A stretch of DNA of 64,000 nt from Joostella atrarenae (GTDB lineage: Bacteria > Bacteroidota > Bacteroidia > Flavobacteriales > Flavobacteriaceae): positions 206,178-270,177 of the forward strand of contig NZ_JAETXX010000003.1 in the NCBI RefSeq assembly GCF_021764745.1. The letters are read 5' to 3'. Under the pieces are notes generated by a model. That model did no database searches. It saw only the letters and a list, made by a program, of their open reading frames with translations, and had not been told where the DNA came from. How positions within the stretch are numbered: the stretch's first letter is position 1; every line of letters starts with the position of its first letter. Below, one piece after another: positions 55,305 to 64,000 of this stretch. Made by a program: the position numbers and the translations under genes.

Positions 55305-56024
55305 ATGATTAAGAAATTTATTGACAGTGAATCTGGTAAAATAGTAGAAGAAAAAGTAATGAATGCTATTACAATTGATTGTGCTATTTTTAGTTTTGAG
55401 GAAGGAAAATTAGAAGTATTACTAATTCAGCACGCAGAAGGGATTAGCAAAGGTAAATGGGGTTTACCAGGAGGTTGGATTAAAGAAGATGAAGGTATTG
55501 ATAACGCTGCTCATAGATTACTTAAAGAATTGACTGGAATATCGGATCTTTATTTGGAGCAACTAAAAGCATTTGGCGACCCAAAACGTTTCCCTCTTGG
55601 AAGAGTTATAACAATTGGTTACTATGCGTTGATAAAAAAAGAGGACTACGATGTAAAAGCTGGTTCTACTGCTTCTGACGCTAAGTGGTATAAAATGGAA
55701 GAGATTCCTGAATTAATATATGACCATAACGAAATTTTAGAATTTAGCCTTGAACATCTTAGAAATAGAGTTAGAAATGCACCAATTGGATTCAATCTAC
55801 TACCAGAAAAGTTTACTCTTCTTCAATTAATGCAGCTATACCAAGAAATTCTAAATGTAGAACTTGACAAACCGAATTTCAGAAGAAAAATACTTAAGAT
55901 GAAATTATTGGTTGATCTTAAAGAAAAACAACAAGATGTTTCTCATAGAGCTGCTAAACTCTATAAATTTGATCCTGAAATTTATAATAAACTCACTAAA
56001 AAAGGGTTCAATTTTGAAATGTAG
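55305..56024 (+). CDS. Nudix-like transcriptional regulator (NrtR/AraR type) of pentose use
   Basis: 239 residues: a Nudix domain (about 20-150, IDCAIFSFEEGKLEVLLIQH, GKWGLPGGWIKEDE) and a C-terminal winged-helix domain (about 155-235, FTLLQLMQLYQEIL, FRRKILKM). In the Nudix box the expected REUxEExGU reads RLLKELTGI; one of the conserved metal-binding Glu is lost, so it is probably a ligand sensor without hydrolase activity, as in other NrtR-type regulators. It is divergent from the xylose operon, so control of xylose genes is likely. A sugar-phosphate or nucleotide-like effector is unknown here. Confidence 0.85.
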   Translation: MIKKFIDSESGKIVEEKVMNAITIDCAIFSFEEGKLEVLLIQHAEGISKGKWGLPGGWIKEDEGIDNAAHRLLKELTGISDLYLEQLKAFGDPKRFPLGRVITIGYYALIKKEDYDVKAGSTASDAKWYKMEEIPELIYDHNEILEFSLEHLRNRVRNAPIGFNLLPEKFTLLQLMQLYQEILNVELDKPNFRRKILKMKLLVDLKEKQQDVSHRAAKLYKFDPEIYNKLTKKGFNFEM

Positions 56025-56038
56025 ACTTCAAAAAATAA

Positions 56039-56071
56039 CCTCCTTTAAATATTAATAATATCCTTAGGAGG
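56039..56071 (+). terminator. Weak hairpin after the Nudix regulator
   Basis: CCTCCT (56039-56044) pairs with AGGAGG (56066-56071) around an AT-rich loop with its own short self-complementary part; TTTT follows shortly after. It lies between convergent genes. Confidence 0.4.
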
Positions 56072-56107
56072 CAATTTTATAAATAAACAAAGTGTTATTT
56101 TTATTTA

Positions 56108-56668
56108 TTATTCTTTCTTTTCTGGAAGCGGAGATATCGTACCGTCGTACGTAATAAAATCTCTCTGAGAGCTGTTAACAGAAAGTGATGTTTTATTATT
56201 AGGATATACCAACAAGTTTATATCAAACGATTCGGTACCATTATTTGCTGAAAATGTTACTAGATAACGTTTTTTAGCTTCCACATATTCTGTTTTCATG
56301 TCGGTAACCACTTGCTCAAACTGTATTCCTTCTCCTTCAGAGTTATAACCACCTCCCATTTGTCTTTCGCCAAAAAAAGGCAGGTATGCTTTTACAGAAT
56401 CCCCTTTAACTTCAAGGTAATTAGTATTTCCTATAAGATTTATTCGTTGCACATTAGAACCCGGGCCTGCAAGACCACTATTGGCTAATCTCATCATACT
56501 AGAACTCACAGTAGGCATTGCCCATTGATTTTCAATACGATATTCTTTACTATCAAGCAACTCTTTAATAGCAGTAATTTGCTCTGGAGTTGAAGCGTTA
56601 TTCTTTGCTCCGCCACATGATGATAATATCACCAGTAAAAGCATGGAAAAAAAATATGAAACTTTCAT
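56108..56668 (-). CDS. DUF4251-like lipoprotein
   Basis: 186 residues from the preferred start at 56668 (MKVSYFFSMLLLVILSSCGG, lipobox Cys); an upstream start at 56692 would add 8 residues. The body (IKELLDSKEYRIENQWAMP, INLIGNTNYLEVKGDSVKAYLPFFGERQMGG) matches the DUF4251 family of Bacteroidota lipoproteins. The function is unknown. Confidence 0.75.
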   Translation of the reverse strand: MKVSYFFSMLLLVILSSCGGAKNNASTPEQITAIKELLDSKEYRIENQWAMPTVSSSMMRLANSGLAGPGSNVQRINLIGNTNYLEVKGDSVKAYLPFFGERQMGGGYNSEGEGIQFEQVVTDMKTEYVEAKKRYLVTFSANNGTESFDINLLVYPNNKTSLSVNSSQRDFITYDGTISPLPEKKE

Positions 56669-56904
56669 TTTAATAAAATTTATATTGAACAAAATTAAAT
56701 ATAACTAATTAACTATCATACAACTAACACCCTCTTTAGTTATAAAAATGACAACCTTCAAAATTACAATAAAAAAGGATTTAACATTCCTTACAATACG
56801 TTAAAACAAACTACTCAAAATTCTTGTTCGTTCAAATCCAACAAAAATCAAATACAACTGTAAATCATTTAGTTCTTTGTATTTAAAATCTTACATTTGC
56901 TGTT

Positions 56905-57261
56905 ATGAAGTTTTGGAAGATCATATCACTAATCATTATTGGAGGAATTATTCAATTAAGTCCTCTCAAAAATGATACCAAAAAAGCTGAGATTGATCAG
57001 CTTCCACTCCAACAGAGTCCTTCTGAAAATATTGTAATTAACGTCAAATACCAAGGGGTAGCAATACTTAACACTATTAACCACATAGTTACCCACGCAG
57101 AATTTGATGTTAAACTGAACAAACTTGATTTTAAACTTTTAAATCATATAACTCTAGGAATTAGTGTTATAAAATTAAACTTATCCTATCAAGGAATTGA
57201 TAGGATTCTTACAAATTTTCCAGTCCGGACAATCATTTATCCATTCCATTCTTTCTTGTAA
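56905..57261 (+). CDS. Hypothetical small protein
   Basis: 118 residues, not recognised. A hydrophobic N-terminus (MKFWKIISLIIIGGIIQLS) suggests a signal peptide or a single anchor. The rest has alternating hydrophobic residues (IVINVKYQGVAIL, LNHITLGISVIKLNLSY) suggestive of beta-structure. It lies 84 bp before another hypothetical gene in the same direction. It may be a real small exported protein, but confidence is limited. Confidence 0.45.
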   Translation: MKFWKIISLIIIGGIIQLSPLKNDTKKAEIDQLPLQQSPSENIVINVKYQGVAILNTINHIVTHAEFDVKLNKLDFKLLNHITLGISVIKLNLSYQGIDRILTNFPVRTIIYPFHSFL

Positions 57262-57345
57262 CATTTATGAAAAATTCTAATTCTAATTAACCCCTTGTGT
57301 TTACTATGGGGAATCAATCATTTTCATAAATTTAAATACATAAAG

Positions 57346-57813
57346 ATGGATACATCTTCAATTCTACTAGGAGCAATTATTTTTATTGCTTGCTTAGTAC
57401 CTTTAGTGCTTTTAGGTATTCAAATAAAAAAAGCATCACGTAAATTATTAATTCCTATTCTAGAGGAAGCTAAGAAAAATAATAGTAACATTTCGGTTCA
57501 TGAAATGACTTCTGATGTTTGCCTTGCAATGGATGAGGAACAAAAAATTTTATATTATTACCGTAAATCAAATACACAAGAGGAACTAAAAACAATCCCC
57601 TTAGGTGAAATTGATAATAGTAAAACATTTATCAAACGAAAAAATGAAAATAGAACAACTAGTACAGCCTATACAAATGTAAATATAGAGTTATATAACA
57701 ACGCTAACATTGTTAATACTTTGGTTGTTTTTGATATCGAGGAATCTAAGCAACTTATTCCAGAAGTAATGGTTGCAGAAAAATGGAACCGCCTTATTAA
57801 TTCAAAATTGTAA
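57346..57813 (+). CDS. Hypothetical membrane-anchored protein
   Basis: 155 residues from the preferred start at 57346 (MDTSSILLGAIIFIACLVP); an upstream start at 57295 adds 17 unconvincing residues. One N-terminal membrane helix is followed by a soluble cytoplasmic domain (SVHEMTSDVCLAMDEEQKILYYY, ELYNNANIVNTLVVFDIEESKQL). Not recognised. It is followed by a very strong terminator. Confidence 0.6.
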   Translation: MDTSSILLGAIIFIACLVPLVLLGIQIKKASRKLLIPILEEAKKNNSNISVHEMTSDVCLAMDEEQKILYYYRKSNTQEELKTIPLGEIDNSKTFIKRKNENRTTSTAYTNVNIELYNNANIVNTLVVFDIEESKQLIPEVMVAEKWNRLINSKL

Positions 57814-57820
57814 TACACAA

Positions 57821-57858
57821 AAAGAGTCGTCTTGAAAACATTTTCAAGACGACTCTTT
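57821..57858. terminator. Very strong bidirectional terminator
   Basis: AAAGAGTCGTCTTGAAAA (57821-57838) pairs perfectly over 18 bp with the stretch at 57841-57858, around a 2-base loop. It lies between convergent genes and can serve both. Confidence 0.88.
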
Positions 57859-57906
57859 GCTTTAATTAAATATGGAGATAAAAAGCTCCCTATTCAAAAA
57901 TTAATT

Positions 57907-59166
57907 TTATTCAACTGGATCAAGTTTACTTATTGCAGTAATCACTCCACCATTAACCTCTAATCCTTGAGTTGCACTAGCACCAGCAACATCTACATTA
58001 TAGATAAAACTTCCTGTTTCTGTAGTTACTCCAACGTGAACTGTACTTTTATCTTCAGAAACTAAAACATCCATACCTTCTGTAACATTTAATACCGTTT
58101 CTGCAGCTGGCATTCCAGTTACCCAATCCAACGTTTTATTATACAAATCGATTACAGCTAATCTGTTACCTGTCTGATAAGCAGAAGTTTTTTCATCTCT
58201 TAAAATTCCAACAGCCTTTCCATTACCTACATACACATGGTCTGTAATATAAGCACCTCCGGCAGCTGCTTCTATATCGAAGTAATAATCGTCAAATTCT
58301 GTAGTTCCACTTTTAATTCTTGTTATTGCAGATGGTTTTGTAGAAGACAACTCTCCATTAGTTGTAGCTACTGAAGCAGAAAAAGCATATGCATCTCCAT
58401 TTTCATCAACAGAAAGTCCGTTATCAAAGTATCTTCCAATATAACTTGTACGATCATCATGAATAACTGTTTCTAATTCCATTTCTGGGTAAGAATAAAC
58501 GGCAATATTAGCTTCATCTGGGTATTCAGTTCCAAAAGTATCACTACAACATCCTTTAATTGTAAAATATGGAAGGTAAACCTTATCTCCAACTTGAGTT
58601 ATCCATGTAAAAAAAGCCAACTCTCCATTCTCTGTATCTGCTAATTCCTGAGTATTTATTTGCCCTTCAGCAGTAAATTGAGAAGTTTCTGTGTCTAATT
58701 GATACCAATATGCAATTGGAGACTCAGCGCTTCTAGAAATTTTAATCATTAATACATCATCATTTACTGCTCCGAAAGCCTGAACTGTTTCTGATTGAAA
58801 ATCTGAAATTTTGCTTAACTCGCTTTCAGAATTTAATTGATATGTAGTAACCGCTCCAGGATTTCCTTGCCCGTATAATAAACTAAAAAACTTATTGTTT
58901 GTGGTTAGATAATAACGGTAAGTTCCATCTTGCTCAATTCCATTTCCTTCAGTAGTAATACTACCTTGAGATAAATCGTCTGTTGTTAAAATATAATCCG
59001 CTACTCCTTCTGAAGCTATTGGTGTAGCTGTTACAATATACTTCGATGTTGCTTCTGGGTTTTCTGTTCCTCCATCAGGATCTGAAGAATCGTCATCACT
59101 ACACCCAATTAATAATGAGGTTCCAGCGAATAATAGACTGAAAAAATAAGTTGATTTTTTGATCAT
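57907..59166 (-). CDS. DUF4374 lipoprotein of an iron-uptake operon
   Basis: 419 residues with lipobox LLIGCSDD (Cys22) and an acidic linker. The DUF4374 domain (SKYIVTATPIASEGVADYILTT, NNKFFSLLYGQGNPGA, and repeated propeller-like strands) is known almost only beside TonB receptors of siderophore or iron type in Bacteroidota. It is probably an outer-membrane-anchored partner that helps bind the iron source. It lies 101 bp downstream of the TonB receptor gene. Confidence 0.85.
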   Translation of the reverse strand: MIKKSTYFFSLLFAGTSLLIGCSDDDSSDPDGGTENPEATSKYIVTATPIASEGVADYILTTDDLSQGSITTEGNGIEQDGTYRYYLTTNNKFFSLLYGQGNPGAVTTYQLNSESELSKISDFQSETVQAFGAVNDDVLMIKISRSAESPIAYWYQLDTETSQFTAEGQINTQELADTENGELAFFTWITQVGDKVYLPYFTIKGCCSDTFGTEYPDEANIAVYSYPEMELETVIHDDRTSYIGRYFDNGLSVDENGDAYAFSASVATTNGELSSTKPSAITRIKSGTTEFDDYYFDIEAAAGGAYITDHVYVGNGKAVGILRDEKTSAYQTGNRLAVIDLYNKTLDWVTGMPAAETVLNVTEGMDVLVSEDKSTVHVGVTTETGSFIYNVDVAGASATQGLEVNGGVITAISKLDPVE

Positions 59167-59267
59167 TTTAAATAATTTTTAAACTAAAATTTATACTTAA
59201 CTCTATTTTTAATTGTTATAATGCACTTGACTAAAATGTGCTAATGCGGTTATAACTCCGCTTTTTC

Positions 59268-61628
59268 TTATAAAAAAGTATACTTTATTTTCCCTGTAAT
59301 ACTTCTCCCTGGTTTTTGTAAACTGAAATTATCATACAATTCAGCATCAAGAATATTTCTACATTCCAACGTAAATTGAAGCTTTTGGTTATAAGTATAC
59401 GTTGCGTTTATATCATGAGAAATTTGCTCTGGAATATCAAGCTTATCAGAACCCAAACTAGGCCAATACAAGTAAAAAGCATGTACATACAACATATTGT
59501 AACCTAAACTTAATAAGTTACCATCGCCCCATACATTCTCAAAAGTGTAACTAGCATCTGCATTTCCATAGAAGTATGGCATATTTGGAATCCTGTCACG
59601 GTAAACAATACTCTCCGTTGTTTGTCCTTCTTCGTACTTCGTATTATTTCTTAAATCTTGATATGTTACATTTACACCTGCACTAAAACGTCTTGCACTT
59701 TGGTATCTAATTTCTGCCTCAACACCCAAATTGGTTACACTTCCTAGATTATCCATAACCTGCATCGTTTGGTTATTATTAAGTCGAGGACGAATAAAAT
59801 TACTAGCATCTCTGTAAAAACCATTTAAGTTGAAGTTTAATTGATGCTCATTATGCAATGCCAACCAATAACTAGCTCCTAAATTATAATTATAGCTATG
59901 CTCAGGTTTTAGATCTACATTTCCTTGAAGATTGATAACATCACCATATAATTCTTCTGAATCTGGAAGACGATAACTCTTTTCAAAAGAAGCTTTCATT
60001 TGGAAATTTTCATTAAAAAAATGAGAGACTGCAAAACCATATCCCAAGAAGTTATATATATTAATTTGGTCTCTATAAGCTACATCTCCATAATCTCCCG
60101 TTGGGTTATAAGATTGTGTAAATTTATTTTGCTGAAAATACTGCTTCGTAAATGCAGATGCATTCCAATTTTCTGTTTCATATCCATAGCTCAGTCCTAA
60201 AATATTTTTCAGGGTTTTTCTAGGCTGTTGATATGTATCATTATTTGGATTTAGTTCATCTTCTCCCTCTCTGTTGAAAGTGTTTAATGTACTCCCCAAT
60301 GAAATCCTATGCTTTTTTGCAATCGTATAATCAAAAGCAGCAGCTCCTACTCCATTATTATTTCTATATTTATATAACGAATATGATCTTTCACCTCCTG
60401 GGTTATCATATTCTTTATACTCTCCAAACCAATTATACCTTCTATGAAGAGTATCAATATTTTTCTCCTGCCCTAGATTGTAGTTAGCATTAATTCTAAC
60501 ATTTAGTCCTTCAACTAAAAAATTATTCTTTTTATATTTTACACTAGGCATAATTACATTTCCACGTCTGTGCCAACCTCCAAAAACACTAACAATACGA
60601 GCTCCTGTTTGAATTTCTCTGTAATTGTTTCCAAGTGTTATTCCGAATAATAATTGATCTGCATAAGACTTATTTACAACTCCGAAGTTTGCAATAACAG
60701 TTTCGTTGTGATATTGATCATGGAAACGCTTTACCGTCTGGTCTGGGTAATACTCCCCTGTATTAATATCCGCTACATCAACATTTACTTTGTAGGAGTT
60801 ATCAGAAAAATTTTGATAGGCATTCAATTGTGCTGTGAATCCGTTTTTAGCGACATAAATAGCATTCACCATTGATCTATGCGTATTAAAAGAACCATAA
60901 GAATAAGATGCATCTAAATGACTTTTATTATAGCCATTTGTTATAATGTTTACAGCTCCTCCTAAAGCATCTGAACCCAAACCTACAGGCACAACCCCTT
61001 TATATACTTCTATTCTTTCTGCTAGATTTATTGGAATATTATTTAGCTGAAAAGAACTTCCAAAGTTATCCATGGGAACTCCGTCAATAAAAAAACGCAC
61101 TTGTTTCCCTCTGAAACCGTTTATAGAAAAATTCATCTGAGAGCCAACTCCTCCACTTTCTCGAACTCTAATTCCAGATACTCTATCTAAAGCATGGCCT
61201 AGATCTAAAGTCGTATTATGAAGTTCTTTTGCATCTACAACACTTACATTAAAGGCCTTCTCTCTAACTTGATCTACAATACTTTGCCCAGAAACTACAA
61301 CTTCCTCTAAATCATAAGAAGATTCTTCTAACTGAAAATCAAGCTTTAAAGTTTCCCCATCATTTAAATCAACTTCAAGTTCCTTTTCTTTAAATCCTAA
61401 ATAAGACACTTTAAGTGTATAATTGCCACTTCTTGCATTAGTATTTAGATCATAGACACCATGAATATCTGTTGTTACACCTTTAGACAATGCTTCAACC
61501 ATTACAGTAGCTCCTGCAATTGGAGCTCCTTCTGTATCTGTTACGGTTCCAGTAATACGTACATTACCACTTTGTGAAAATGCCATTACGGAGCATACAA
61601 GAAAACTCAAAAGCATTATTTTATTCAT
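59268..61628 (-). CDS. TonB-dependent outer-membrane receptor (siderophore/iron type)
   Basis: 786 residues from the preferred start at 61628 (MNKIMLLSFLVCSVMAFSQ); 61643 is an alternative. A carboxypeptidase-D-like regulatory repeat (VRITGTVTDTEGAPIAGATV), a plug domain (LDLGHALDRVSGIRVRESGG, RFFIDGVPMDNFGSS, YKGVVPVGLGSDALGGAVNI) and a barrel ending in GRSITGKIKYTFL. The length and the lack of a SusD partner mark it as a siderophore or haem-type receptor, not a SusC. It is downstream of the PepSY gene (129 bp) and upstream of DUF4374. Confidence 0.9.
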   Translation of the reverse strand: MNKIMLLSFLVCSVMAFSQSGNVRITGTVTDTEGAPIAGATVMVEALSKGVTTDIHGVYDLNTNARSGNYTLKVSYLGFKEKELEVDLNDGETLKLDFQLEESSYDLEEVVVSGQSIVDQVREKAFNVSVVDAKELHNTTLDLGHALDRVSGIRVRESGGVGSQMNFSINGFRGKQVRFFIDGVPMDNFGSSFQLNNIPINLAERIEVYKGVVPVGLGSDALGGAVNIITNGYNKSHLDASYSYGSFNTHRSMVNAIYVAKNGFTAQLNAYQNFSDNSYKVNVDVADINTGEYYPDQTVKRFHDQYHNETVIANFGVVNKSYADQLLFGITLGNNYREIQTGARIVSVFGGWHRRGNVIMPSVKYKKNNFLVEGLNVRINANYNLGQEKNIDTLHRRYNWFGEYKEYDNPGGERSYSLYKYRNNNGVGAAAFDYTIAKKHRISLGSTLNTFNREGEDELNPNNDTYQQPRKTLKNILGLSYGYETENWNASAFTKQYFQQNKFTQSYNPTGDYGDVAYRDQINIYNFLGYGFAVSHFFNENFQMKASFEKSYRLPDSEELYGDVINLQGNVDLKPEHSYNYNLGASYWLALHNEHQLNFNLNGFYRDASNFIRPRLNNNQTMQVMDNLGSVTNLGVEAEIRYQSARRFSAGVNVTYQDLRNNTKYEEGQTTESIVYRDRIPNMPYFYGNADASYTFENVWGDGNLLSLGYNMLYVHAFYLYWPSLGSDKLDIPEQISHDINATYTYNQKLQFTLECRNILDAELYDNFSLQKPGRSITGKIKYTFL

Positions 61629-61771
61629 GCAAACAATTCGCATATTTATTTTTATTTAGACTTATTAAATATATAATTTCGGCAAAAGTATCTATTTCAA
61701 ATAGTGAAACTCATACGTAAAACGGATTAATACCTACGCAAAAGGGAATATTTAGCTTTGAAAAGGAAGAA

Positions 61772-63343
61772 CTATTTTCTTTTTATTTTAAAAACAACAA
61801 TTATAGATAGGATTGCTACCACCAACCAAAAAAGGTCTATAACTAAAATTTGTGAATATCCATTAGTATAAGAAACCCAAGGCCAGTTACCTGTTTTTAT
61901 TCCATTGGTGATAGGAATTAATAAACTGAATATTGCTCCAGTAATCAAACACACTTTATTAGTAAAATAGTTGCTCTTTTTAAGAAGTAAAAGCGCACTA
62001 AAAATAAGCCATGACCAAAAGAAAGTTCTATTTATAAAAACATTTCTATCTCCAGTATAATCATCAGCAAAAAGTTTTACAATAACAAAAGTGAGCGCTG
62101 TAACTGGAAACAAACTCAAGCACCCTACTAGATACACTTTAACCAACCATGTATTAAAACGTCTTTTATGATCTGCGACATTCTTTTTATCTCTAGCTAC
62201 AAGCCAAATAAGAACACCAGAAATAATGACAAAGCATGTAATAAAACCAAGAACTAAATAGATTAATTTCATTCCATAACCCCCAAAATCTCCAAAGTGT
62301 AATCTTTTAATAACATCATTTGCTCCTTCAACATAGGAAACATCATTATAAGGATCTTTTTCACTTACTAGTTTACCATCACTTGCTTTAAAAGTTTGAT
62401 ACCCTGTACCTATAAAACCATCAGTAAAATTAGGAGCACCTATAACTTGAATATGCATATTTTCATTTCCGTAGTTAAAGACTTTAAAACCATTAATAAC
62501 TAAATCTGGCCATTTGTCTTTAGTACGTATTACAAAATCATTTATAGAAACATTCTTCTCAAGAGGACTGCCATAGAATGCGTATTCTTCTACTTTCTGA
62601 CTCTCCAGTGCTTTCTGCATTTCTCGAGGATTATCATCAAAAAGCACTTTCTGAACAGGAGGTAACATTACTGTATACCCTATAATTAAAAAAGCACCCG
62701 TTACAGCAAAAATAAATTGGAATGGCAAACCTATAATTCCTAAAGCGACATGAGCATCTGTCCATATTGTTTTCAATTTACCTTTAGGACGAAATACATA
62801 AAAACTTGAAACTATTTTTTTCCAGTGAACTAGCAGCCCCGTTACTACTGCAAAGAGAAAGAAGAAAGCTACCAAACCAGCTAAAAAATAACCTGATCTC
62901 CCAAAGAAATTTAATTGTGCAAAAAAATGTAGCCTATAAAAAAACTCTCCTAAAGAATATCCTGAAGCATAATCCGTTTTGGAATAATCATCCATGTCTA
63001 GATAAAAGAAGCCTCTACGTCTTCCTCCACCCTTTTTGGCAACAATAGTTGTATCTTTTGGTGGTGTCATGAAAACACCTATTCTACGTTCAAAAAAGCG
63101 CTGTGAAAAAGTTATATCTCTACTGTAAAGCGTATCATGTTGCTTTAACTTATTTAAAGCAGTGTCAAAATCTATATTTTCGAAATAATCTTCTTGTATC
63201 GGCTCATTCCGCTCCCATGCACTAATTTCATCCCTTAAAAAAGAGATGAACCCGGTGAAAAAGATAATATATAATAAGGCACTAATAAAAATACCACTGA
63301 TGGTATGTGTATGAAATAGAATATTATAAATTCTGTTTGACAT
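61772..63343 (-). CDS. PepSY-associated membrane protein (iron uptake/reductase type)
   Basis: 523 residues with several membrane helices: IYNILFHTHTISGIFISALLYIIFF near the N-terminus, then LVAFFFLFAVVTGLLVHWKKI, HVALGIIGLPFQFIFAVTGAFLIIG and LVLGFITCFVIISGVLIWLVA. Conserved His residues (HTH, HWKK, DAHVALG, RLHFGDFGG) are as in PepSY_TM proteins that reduce or process ferric siderophores at the inner membrane. It is 8 bp downstream of a small membrane protein gene. Confidence 0.85.
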   Translation of the reverse strand: MSNRIYNILFHTHTISGIFISALLYIIFFTGFISFLRDEISAWERNEPIQEDYFENIDFDTALNKLKQHDTLYSRDITFSQRFFERRIGVFMTPPKDTTIVAKKGGGRRRGFFYLDMDDYSKTDYASGYSLGEFFYRLHFFAQLNFFGRSGYFLAGLVAFFFLFAVVTGLLVHWKKIVSSFYVFRPKGKLKTIWTDAHVALGIIGLPFQFIFAVTGAFLIIGYTVMLPPVQKVLFDDNPREMQKALESQKVEEYAFYGSPLEKNVSINDFVIRTKDKWPDLVINGFKVFNYGNENMHIQVIGAPNFTDGFIGTGYQTFKASDGKLVSEKDPYNDVSYVEGANDVIKRLHFGDFGGYGMKLIYLVLGFITCFVIISGVLIWLVARDKKNVADHKRRFNTWLVKVYLVGCLSLFPVTALTFVIVKLFADDYTGDRNVFINRTFFWSWLIFSALLLLKKSNYFTNKVCLITGAIFSLLIPITNGIKTGNWPWVSYTNGYSQILVIDLFWLVVAILSIIVVFKIKRK

Positions 63344-63351
63344 GAAAAAAA

Positions 63352-63648
63352 CTATAATGAATTAATATTAGAACCGAAGTATAAAATTGTAGCTAGAATG
63401 AGTATTATTAAAAGATAAATCCCCCATATTTTCCATCCATTTTTAGCTAGAAAAGCAACAATCATTAATCCAGCCCAAAGTATAAAACCAGCATAACGTA
63501 TCGTAAACATAACTGCTCCAAAATCAAACCAGAGCGTTAAAACCATATGCAACAATTCAGTTATTATAAAACCACCTACAAAGCCAGCAGTTATTTTTAA
63601 GACTCTTTGAAAAGGAGATTGAGTTAAATATTTTTTATTTGCAGGCAT
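63352..63648 (-). CDS. Small membrane protein of the iron-uptake operon (DUF3649-like)
   Basis: 98 residues with three hydrophobic segments (ITAGFVGGFIITELLHMVLT, YAGFILWAGLMIVAFLA, IYLLIILILATILYFG). Its size, position and GGF/LLHMVLTLW motif are like the small proteins that precede PepSY genes in siderophore operons. The name is by analogy. It lies 2 bp downstream of the next gene. Confidence 0.6.
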   Translation of the reverse strand: MPANKKYLTQSPFQRVLKITAGFVGGFIITELLHMVLTLWFDFGAVMFTIRYAGFILWAGLMIVAFLAKNGWKIWGIYLLIILILATILYFGSNINSL

Positions 63649-63650
63649 TT

Positions 63651-63983
63651 TTAAGAGATATTTAATTCTAACAAAAGGGATAGAAATCCAATAATTAAGA
63701 GGCTAGGAACAGAAAAAAAACGAAGAGGACTTAATAAGACTACCAAACTTGCTAACGTCATTAATAAAACGAAGAAAGAGAAGACTCCACTTCCTAGTCC
63801 CAGAAGCCAAATATCCAACACAAGACTTAATACGATTAATAATATGCCTAAATACTTTGATTGAGAGGTATTAGTGTGTCCCCAATTATAAATAAATAAT
63901 TCACTCTTATAGTCAGCTCTCTTAGAAGTGATATATAAAAAGTAAAATCCTATAAACATTAATAAAATAGATGCTGTGAGCAT
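63651..63983 (-). CDS. Small membrane protein of the iron-uptake operon (DUF3325-like)
   Basis: 110 residues with four hydrophobic segments, starting MLTASILLMFIGFYFLYITSK. It is the first gene of the operon seen here, starting 17 bp from the window edge. Small proteins of this kind (DUF3325 type) accompany PepSY proteins in siderophore operons. The match is by layout, not by a firm motif. Confidence 0.55.
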   Translation of the reverse strand: MLTASILLMFIGFYFLYITSKRADYKSELFIYNWGHTNTSQSKYLGILLIVLSLVLDIWLLGLGSGVFSFFVLLMTLASLVVLLSPLRFFSVPSLLIIGFLSLLLELNIS

Positions 63984-64000
63984 GAATGGCTGGTTAATTT

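Noticed and set aside
59268..61628. TonB receptor as the SusC of the polysaccharide island
   Set aside because: It is of siderophore-receptor length and layout, has no SusD partner, is next to PepSY and DUF4374 genes, and lies 15 kb on the host side of the attachment site.

Overview
The window is a chromosomal segment of a marine-type member of the Bacteroidota, most likely Flavobacteriaceae. Supporting signs are AT-rich DNA, TAnnTTTG-type promoter elements, many lipoproteins, a type IX secretion (T9SS) C-terminal sorting domain, a hybrid two-component sensor and sulfatase-rich glycan catabolism. It has two parts that meet at about 44.44 kb.

Left part (1-44.44 kb): a carbohydrate-utilisation island with every gene on the minus strand. 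Reading from right to left it holds a tyrosine recombinase, a decayed T9SS-protein remnant, a GH29-sulfatase-GH3-sulfatase-beta-helix-GH29 block, a hybrid two-component regulator, a GH31-GH5 pair, a GH5 enzyme with four CBM60-like modules broken by an in-frame TGA, a frameshifted porin, and a seven-gene sugar operon. A GH5-GH39-GH32-GH3-orphan TIM-barrel-beta-helix block follows and runs off the left edge. The sugar operon (Zn dehydrogenase, altronate dehydratase, tagaturonate reductase, lactonase, aldo/keto reductase, FucP-type symporter, mutarotase) matches the oxidative L-galactose route: L-galactose to L-galactonolactone, L-galactonate, D-tagaturonate, D-altronate and 2-keto-3-deoxygluconate. 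With beta-xylosidase-type GH39/GH3 enzymes, xylan-binding-type modules, two GH29 enzymes and two sulfatases, the likely target is a sulfated heteroglycan containing xylose and L-galactose. No SusC/SusD pair is present in these 44 kb.

The island ends at 44443-44483, where the 3' half of an initiator-type tRNA-Met(CAU) gene (anticodon to acceptor end) and its terminator stand without a 5' half, about 175 bp from the recombinase start. This is the expected appearance of an attachment-site scar; the intact tRNA should lie beyond the left edge.

Right part (44.6-64 kb): host-like genes. A formylglycine-generating enzyme (which matures sulfatases) is followed by OsmC, an oxidative pentose-phosphate operon (rpiB-gnd-zwf-pgl), a D-xylose operon (xylE-xylB-xylA) facing a Nudix-like regulator, small hypothetical genes, and an iron/siderophore uptake operon (two small membrane proteins, PepSY protein, TonB receptor, DUF4374 lipoprotein). 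The xylose operon and the formylglycine enzyme complement the island: one takes up released xylose, the other activates the island's sulfatases.

Functional calls come from reading motifs and gene order only; no database search was run.
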